A stretch of 64,000 nt of DNA from Phycisphaerales bacterium (GTDB lineage: Bacteria; Planctomycetota; Phycisphaerae; Sedimentisphaerales; Anaerobacaceae), in contig PMZJ01000026.1 in the NCBI GenBank assembly GCA_003170415.1, forward strand, positions 1 to 64,000, given 5' to 3'. Position numbers and translations under genes: made by a program. Below are positions 59,468 to 64,000 of this stretch, piece after piece. How positions within the stretch are numbered: position 1 is the first letter of the stretch; each line of letters opens with the position of its first letter. The notes under the pieces are model-generated. The model saw only the letters and a program-made list of their open reading frames with translations, was not told the origin of the DNA and searched no databases.

Positions 59468-60650
59468 ATGGAAGTTGCGCAATTAAAAAGCGGGATAGCG
59501 GAGATGAAGGCCCGGGTTGAAAATATCCGGGACTGGCTTTGACCTGGTTGGCAAAAAGGCCGAGTTTGCGCAGCTTCAGGAGAAGATGAGCAGTCCCGGT
59601 TTCTGGGACAATCAGGAGGCGGCACAGGGGGTGGTTTCCCGGCTAAGCGCATTAAAGGCGATAGTTGAGCCGGTTGAGGAAGTCAGCAGGGAAGTGCAGG
59701 ATTTGGCGGAACTTTTTGAGATGGCGGTCGAGTCGGACCCCGATGAGCTTGGCCAGTTGGAGGATGATTTGGCGACGCTTGCCAAACGCTGCGAGCAAAT
59801 AGAACTGACGGGTCTTTTGAACGGGCCTAATGATACGAAGAACTGTTTTTTCAGTATTCACGCCGGCGCGGGCGGGACGGAGAGTTGCGACTGGGTGAGT
59901 ATGCTTTTGAGAATGTACACCCGCTACTTCGATGCGAACAAATACCAGTATAGCGAGCTTGATATTACTCCCGGCGAAGAGGCGGGAATACGTTCGATAA
60001 CGCTTCAGGTAAAAGGGCCTTTTGCGTACGGGAAATTGTCGTGTGAGGTTGGTGTGCATCGGCTTGTCCGGATAAGCCCGTTCGACTCCAACAAACGCAG
60101 ACATACCACTTTTGCCGCCGTCGATTGTATTCCTGAATTCGATGAGGACGTGGATATCGAGATAAAGGAAGAGGACCTGAAGATTGATTTTTATCGCGCG
60201 GGCGGCGCTGGCGGTCAGCACGTCAACAAGACAAGCTCGGCGGTTCGTATGCTGCACAAGCCGACGGGTATCGTTGTTCAGTGCCAGAACGAACGGAGCC
60301 AGCACAAAAACCGCGCATACGCGATGAAAATGCTCAGGGCGAAATTATATATGATTGAGCAGCAGAAACGCGACGCGGAGATTGCCAAACAATACGGCGC
60401 AAAGGGCGAGATTGCCTGGGGTAATCAGATTCGCAGTTATGTTTTGCAGCCATATCAATTAGTGAAAGACCATCGCACCGATTGCCAGACCGGAAAAGTT
60501 GACGCGGTGCTCGATGGCGATATCGAGGAATTTATTGAGGCGTATCTGCATCATCGCGCTAAAGGTAAACCAAACGCAAGGGGACCAAAGTCACTCGTCT
60601 CGGCGAAGTCGCCGCCGGCGCCGCAGAAAAATGGTGACGCCGAGCCGTAG
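59468..60650 (+). CDS. prfB: Peptide chain release factor 2, with programmed +1 frameshift at codon 25
   Basis: Frame 0 MEVAQLKSGIAEMKARVENIRDWL then TGA at 59540-59542 in CTT-TGA-C; +1 frame continues DLVGKKAEFAQLQEKM... to GGAGGQHVNKTSSAVRMLH. Confidence 0.95.
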
Positions 60651-60668
60651 CAGGAAAGGTGGAAAAAA

Positions 60669-62213
60669 ATGAAGAGGATAATTGAGGTTGAATTGAAGAC
60701 TATGTCGGCGGCATTAGCCGAATGCAAAACGCAGATGCTTGTTTTGGGGCACTTCTCAGACGCGAAACAATTGGACGCGACAAACCGCGAGATTAACGAA
60801 CGACTCGGCGGGGCGATTGAGCGGGTGATAAAGCTCGGTGATTTCAAAGGCAAAGACGGCACAAGCGCGGTGGTTTATGGCAATGGCCAAATAGGAGCCG
60901 AGCGTGTGCTTGTGGTCGGACTTGGCGAGCATAAACAGGCGACAATCGACACTGCCAGAAAAGCGGCTGCGCTTGCGGCCAACAAGGCGGTAGGGATGAA
61001 GGTTCAGACGATAGCGGTTGCGATTCACAGGGCTTTCGGCGCTAAGTTTGAGCCGGGGCTTTTGGCGCAGGCAATGGCCGAAGGAATATATTACGGGAGT
61101 TTCCGTTACGATGAATATGTTACGTCTGATGAGGACGGCAGGACTGATTCGCTCGTTGTTGAAGTGATTGACGACAACGCGGCGAAAACAAAACGGCTTG
61201 AAGAGGGGTTGCTGAAAGGGGCCATTATCGGTAAGGCCCAGAGTTACGCCAGGGCACTTGCGAACAGGCCCGGCAACGTGATAAACCCGCCATCGCTTGC
61301 AGCCGAGGCGAAAAAACTCGCCAGGAACACCAAAGGACTTAACTGCAAGGTGCTTGATGAAAAGCAATTGGCCAAATTGGGTATGGGCGGGATTCTGGCG
61401 GTTGGCAGCGGGTCCAAAACGCCGCCAAGATTGATAGTCGTGAAATATGCCCCGAGAGGAAAAGCGGGAAGATTGCCGACGGTCGCCCTTGTTGGTAAGG
61501 CGATAACATTTGATTCGGGCGGGATAAGCATAAAGCCGGCACAAAATATGGAGCAGATGAAACTCGACAAGACCGGCGGTATCGCGGTGCTGGCTGTGGC
61601 AAAGGCGGCCGCGGAGTTGAAACTGCCCATAAATCTCTACGCCATAGTGCCGTCAGCGGAGAATATGCCAAGCGGCACAAGCTACAGACCCGGTGACATA
61701 GTAACCACATACAGCGGCAAAACGGTTGAGATTCAAAATACCGACGCGGAAGGCAGAATGATACTTTGCGACGCAATTCACTACGCGGTCAAACAAAACT
61801 GCGACGTGATTATAGATGTTGCCACGCTGACAGGCGCTTGTGTCGTTGCCCTGGGGACATTTATGGCGGGGCTGATGAGCAATGACGAGCAACTTGGCAA
61901 GGATATCGAAAAGGCGGCACAGACCAGCGGCGAAAAGGTCTGGCAGCTTCCCTGCGGGGACGAATACGCGGAGGAAATGAAAAGTAAAATAGCGGACCTG
62001 AAAAACAGCGGCGGCAGGTGGGGCGGAGCATGCACGGCGGCGGCATTTTTGAGGCAGTTCATCGGCGACAAAAAATGGGCGCACTTAGACATCGCGGGGG
62101 TCGATTGCTTTGAAAAGCCGACGGCTTCGGTGTCGGAAGGCGCAAGCGCGTTCGGCGTTCGGCTGCTGACAACGTATCTTATGAATCTTACAGGCGGAAA
62201 AACGAGAAAGTGA
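60669..62213 (+). CDS. pepA: Leucyl aminopeptidase (M17)
   Basis: VGKAITFDSGGISIKPAQNMEQMKLDKTGG; NTDAEGRMILCDAIHYA. Confidence 0.95.
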   Translation: MKRIIEVELKTMSAALAECKTQMLVLGHFSDAKQLDATNREINERLGGAIERVIKLGDFKGKDGTSAVVYGNGQIGAERVLVVGLGEHKQATIDTARKAAALAANKAVGMKVQTIAVAIHRAFGAKFEPGLLAQAMAEGIYYGSFRYDEYVTSDEDGRTDSLVVEVIDDNAAKTKRLEEGLLKGAIIGKAQSYARALANRPGNVINPPSLAAEAKKLARNTKGLNCKVLDEKQLAKLGMGGILAVGSGSKTPPRLIVVKYAPRGKAGRLPTVALVGKAITFDSGGISIKPAQNMEQMKLDKTGGIAVLAVAKAAAELKLPINLYAIVPSAENMPSGTSYRPGDIVTTYSGKTVEIQNTDAEGRMILCDAIHYAVKQNCDVIIDVATLTGACVVALGTFMAGLMSNDEQLGKDIEKAAQTSGEKVWQLPCGDEYAEEMKSKIADLKNSGGRWGGACTAAAFLRQFIGDKKWAHLDIAGVDCFEKPTASVSEGASAFGVRLLTTYLMNLTGGKTRK

Positions 62214-62228
62214 TTTTGGCTGATTGAT

Positions 62229-62813
62229 ATGACAAAACAAAAAAAGAAAATAGATGAGGCAAGGATTGAAAAAGCGGTCAGGGAGATTCTTTCGGCGGTC
62301 GGCGAAGACCTTAACCGCGACGGCTTGAAAGATACGCCCGCCCGCGTGGCGAGGATGTATGGCGAGCTCCTGGCGGGTATGCACGACGACCCAAATACGC
62401 ATATCAGCCGGGTCTTCAACGAGAACTACGACGAAATCGTGCTTTTGCGCGACATACCTTTTTATAGTATCTGCGAGCACCATTTGATGCCTTTTATCGG
62501 TTCTGCTCACGTTGCATACCTGCCATCGGGCAAAATCCTCGGCGTAAGCAAGCTGGCGCGAATTGTAGATTGCTTCGCCCGTCGATTACAGACACAGGAG
62601 CGATTGACCTATCAGATAGCTGATTGTCTTATGAGCAATCTGAAACCGCTCGGTGTCGCGGTTGTGCTTGAGGCGGCGCATAGTTGTATGACCATTCGCG
62701 GGATAAAAAAACCCGGCTCGGTGATGGTAACGAGCGCGGTTCGCGGGCTGTTCAGAAAAGACCCGAGAAGCAGAAACGAAATTATGAGCTTGATACACAG
62801 CCAAAGCAAATAA
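62229..62813 (+). CDS. folE: GTP cyclohydrolase I
   Basis: [63 protein letters not shown]. Confidence 0.97.
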   Translation: MTKQKKKIDEARIEKAVREILSAVGEDLNRDGLKDTPARVARMYGELLAGMHDDPNTHISRVFNENYDEIVLLRDIPFYSICEHHLMPFIGSAHVAYLPSGKILGVSKLARIVDCFARRLQTQERLTYQIADCLMSNLKPLGVAVVLEAAHSCMTIRGIKKPGSVMVTSAVRGLFRKDPRSRNEIMSLIHSQSK

Positions 62814-62855
62814 CAGGCGATTGTAAAGATTTCTTTCAAAAGGCGTCAGCGAATT

Positions 62856-63653
62856 ATGCACAAGCTGTGCCGCTATGTTCGATTTTCAATAAATCCTTTT
62901 TTGCCGGCCGATGAGGCGGGATTCAATTCATTTGCGTCGAAGCCGGCCGGCGAGGGGCTGTCTGTATTTCTTGAACTGGGAGTCGAACTGGCTGGCGAAG
63001 CGGACGCGGCAACCGGCCTGATTGTGAACGTCAGCGACATTGACCAGAAGGTTCGGGATTGCGCAGTTGGCGTTTTTGCGGAGAAGATAAAGGCCGACCA
63101 TCGAGAGGCCCGGCATACGGGTTACGATGAGCTGGTTCGACTTTTGAAAATTGTTTGGGGAAAACTTGCCGACGAGTTCGGCTCGGCGCGATTATCAAAA
63201 CTGAGCTTGAAGCTAAGCCCTTTCAGAACGCTGGCAGTAAGTGATAAGGATTGTGCGATGGTTTATTACAGTGAAAAATTCGAGTTTGCCGCGGCCCATA
63301 AGCTGTGGAACGAAAAATTCAGCGAAAAACAGAATATCGAGGTTTTTGGCAAATGCGCCAATCCCGCCGGCCACGGGCATAACTACATTGTCGAGGTAAC
63401 AGTTAAATGGCCTGATGGTCAGACGCTGAAAACCGGCGATTTCGAGAAGGTGATTCATCAGGAGTTGATTAGGGTTGTGGACCATAAAAATCTCAACGAG
63501 GATTTGCCCCAGTTTCAGCGAACAACCCCCACTGTTGAGAATATAGCCGTATTCGCGTGGAACAAACTTGTCGGCAGGTTCGGCAAAACAACGGTATTGC
63601 ACCGTGTTACCGTCTGGGAAACCGACAAAACATATAGCTCCTACTACGGGTAA
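62856..63653 (+). CDS. queD: 6-carboxytetrahydropterin synthase (PTPS family) with extra N-terminal degenerate PTPS-like domain
   Basis: C-terminal FEFAAAHKLWNEKFSE..VFGKCANPAGHGHNYIVEVTV, DHKNLNED, PTVENIAVFAW; N-terminal region resembles a PTPS domain lacking the histidines. Confidence 0.88.
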   Translation: MHKLCRYVRFSINPFLPADEAGFNSFASKPAGEGLSVFLELGVELAGEADAATGLIVNVSDIDQKVRDCAVGVFAEKIKADHREARHTGYDELVRLLKIVWGKLADEFGSARLSKLSLKLSPFRTLAVSDKDCAMVYYSEKFEFAAAHKLWNEKFSEKQNIEVFGKCANPAGHGHNYIVEVTVKWPDGQTLKTGDFEKVIHQELIRVVDHKNLNEDLPQFQRTTPTVENIAVFAWNKLVGRFGKTTVLHRVTVWETDKTYSSYYG

Positions 63654-63662
63654 CCGACGCGT

Positions 63663-63679
63663 CCTGCCGTGTCGGCAGG
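63663..63679. repeat. Short perfect palindrome (REP-like)
   Basis: CCTGCCG-TGT-CGGCAGG. Confidence 0.5.
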
Positions 63680-63854
63680 GCCTATAAAAAAGCCGTTTTT
63701 AGCATTGCAGAGCAGATTTTGGCGATGAACTTGCGATGTAGTTTTCGCGTATATTTCGCGGCTTGTATTACGTGGTTTTGGGTGATTACGGCACTAAAGC
63801 TATCTCCTTGATACGCCGATGTTTATGTTATAAATCAGGGGGCGATTTTGTGTA

Positions 63855-63883
63855 TTGGCGGAAATATCGCCGGTTGCTATAAT
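63855..63883 (+). promoter_or_regulatory. Sigma-70-like promoter for gene beyond the window
   Basis: TTGGCG, 17-nt spacer, TATAAT. Confidence 0.4.
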
Positions 63884-64000
63884 CGCCCGTTTATCGGAAT
63901 TTTGACGGTTTAGTATATTGAATCCCTCGCAGGGATGCGATGGGTGTCTTTTTGCGCCCCCGACGGGCCTGCCCTGAGCGCAACCGAAGGGGACGGAGTC

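Overview
This 64 kb window is gene-dense and looks like a Planctomycetota (Phycisphaerae-like) chromosome fragment. That lineage call is inference, from dockerin-like secreted proteins, DUF1080, an ECF/anti-sigma pair, a TPR protein carrying RNA polymerase alpha-CTD domains, and prepilin-like proteins. Most of it is housekeeping: hemC/hemA, resB/ccsA, gmd/fcl, htpX/lemA, mgtA, tgt, lon, folP, pdxB, amrS, metX-metW, nikR, tRNA-Val, aspS, mprF, topA, prfB, pepA, folE and queD. I found no CRISPR array, transposase, integrase or rRNA. The items most worth a second look are: (1) a TPR protein with two tandem RNAP alpha-CTD-like domains; (2) a candidate free-standing sRNA at about 47.87-48.03 kb with a perfect terminator stem and a CCUCC-rich (anti-Shine-Dalgarno-like) loop; (3) a 17-bp palindrome upstream of a BRO-N/DinD-like gene that is repeated, with 14/17 identity, inside its own coding sequence; (4) a second structured intergenic RNA candidate at about 14.1-14.27 kb; (5) prfB with a CTT-TGA-C frameshift site but a weak SD stimulator; (6) a beta-helix gene split at a C8 tract; (7) a MetX-MetW fusion; (8) exact 35-bp terminator repeats flanking an ECF sigma module; (9) dispersed short repeats read in frame inside ccsA and pdxB. 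All identifications come from reading the sequence and recalled family motifs; no searches were run.
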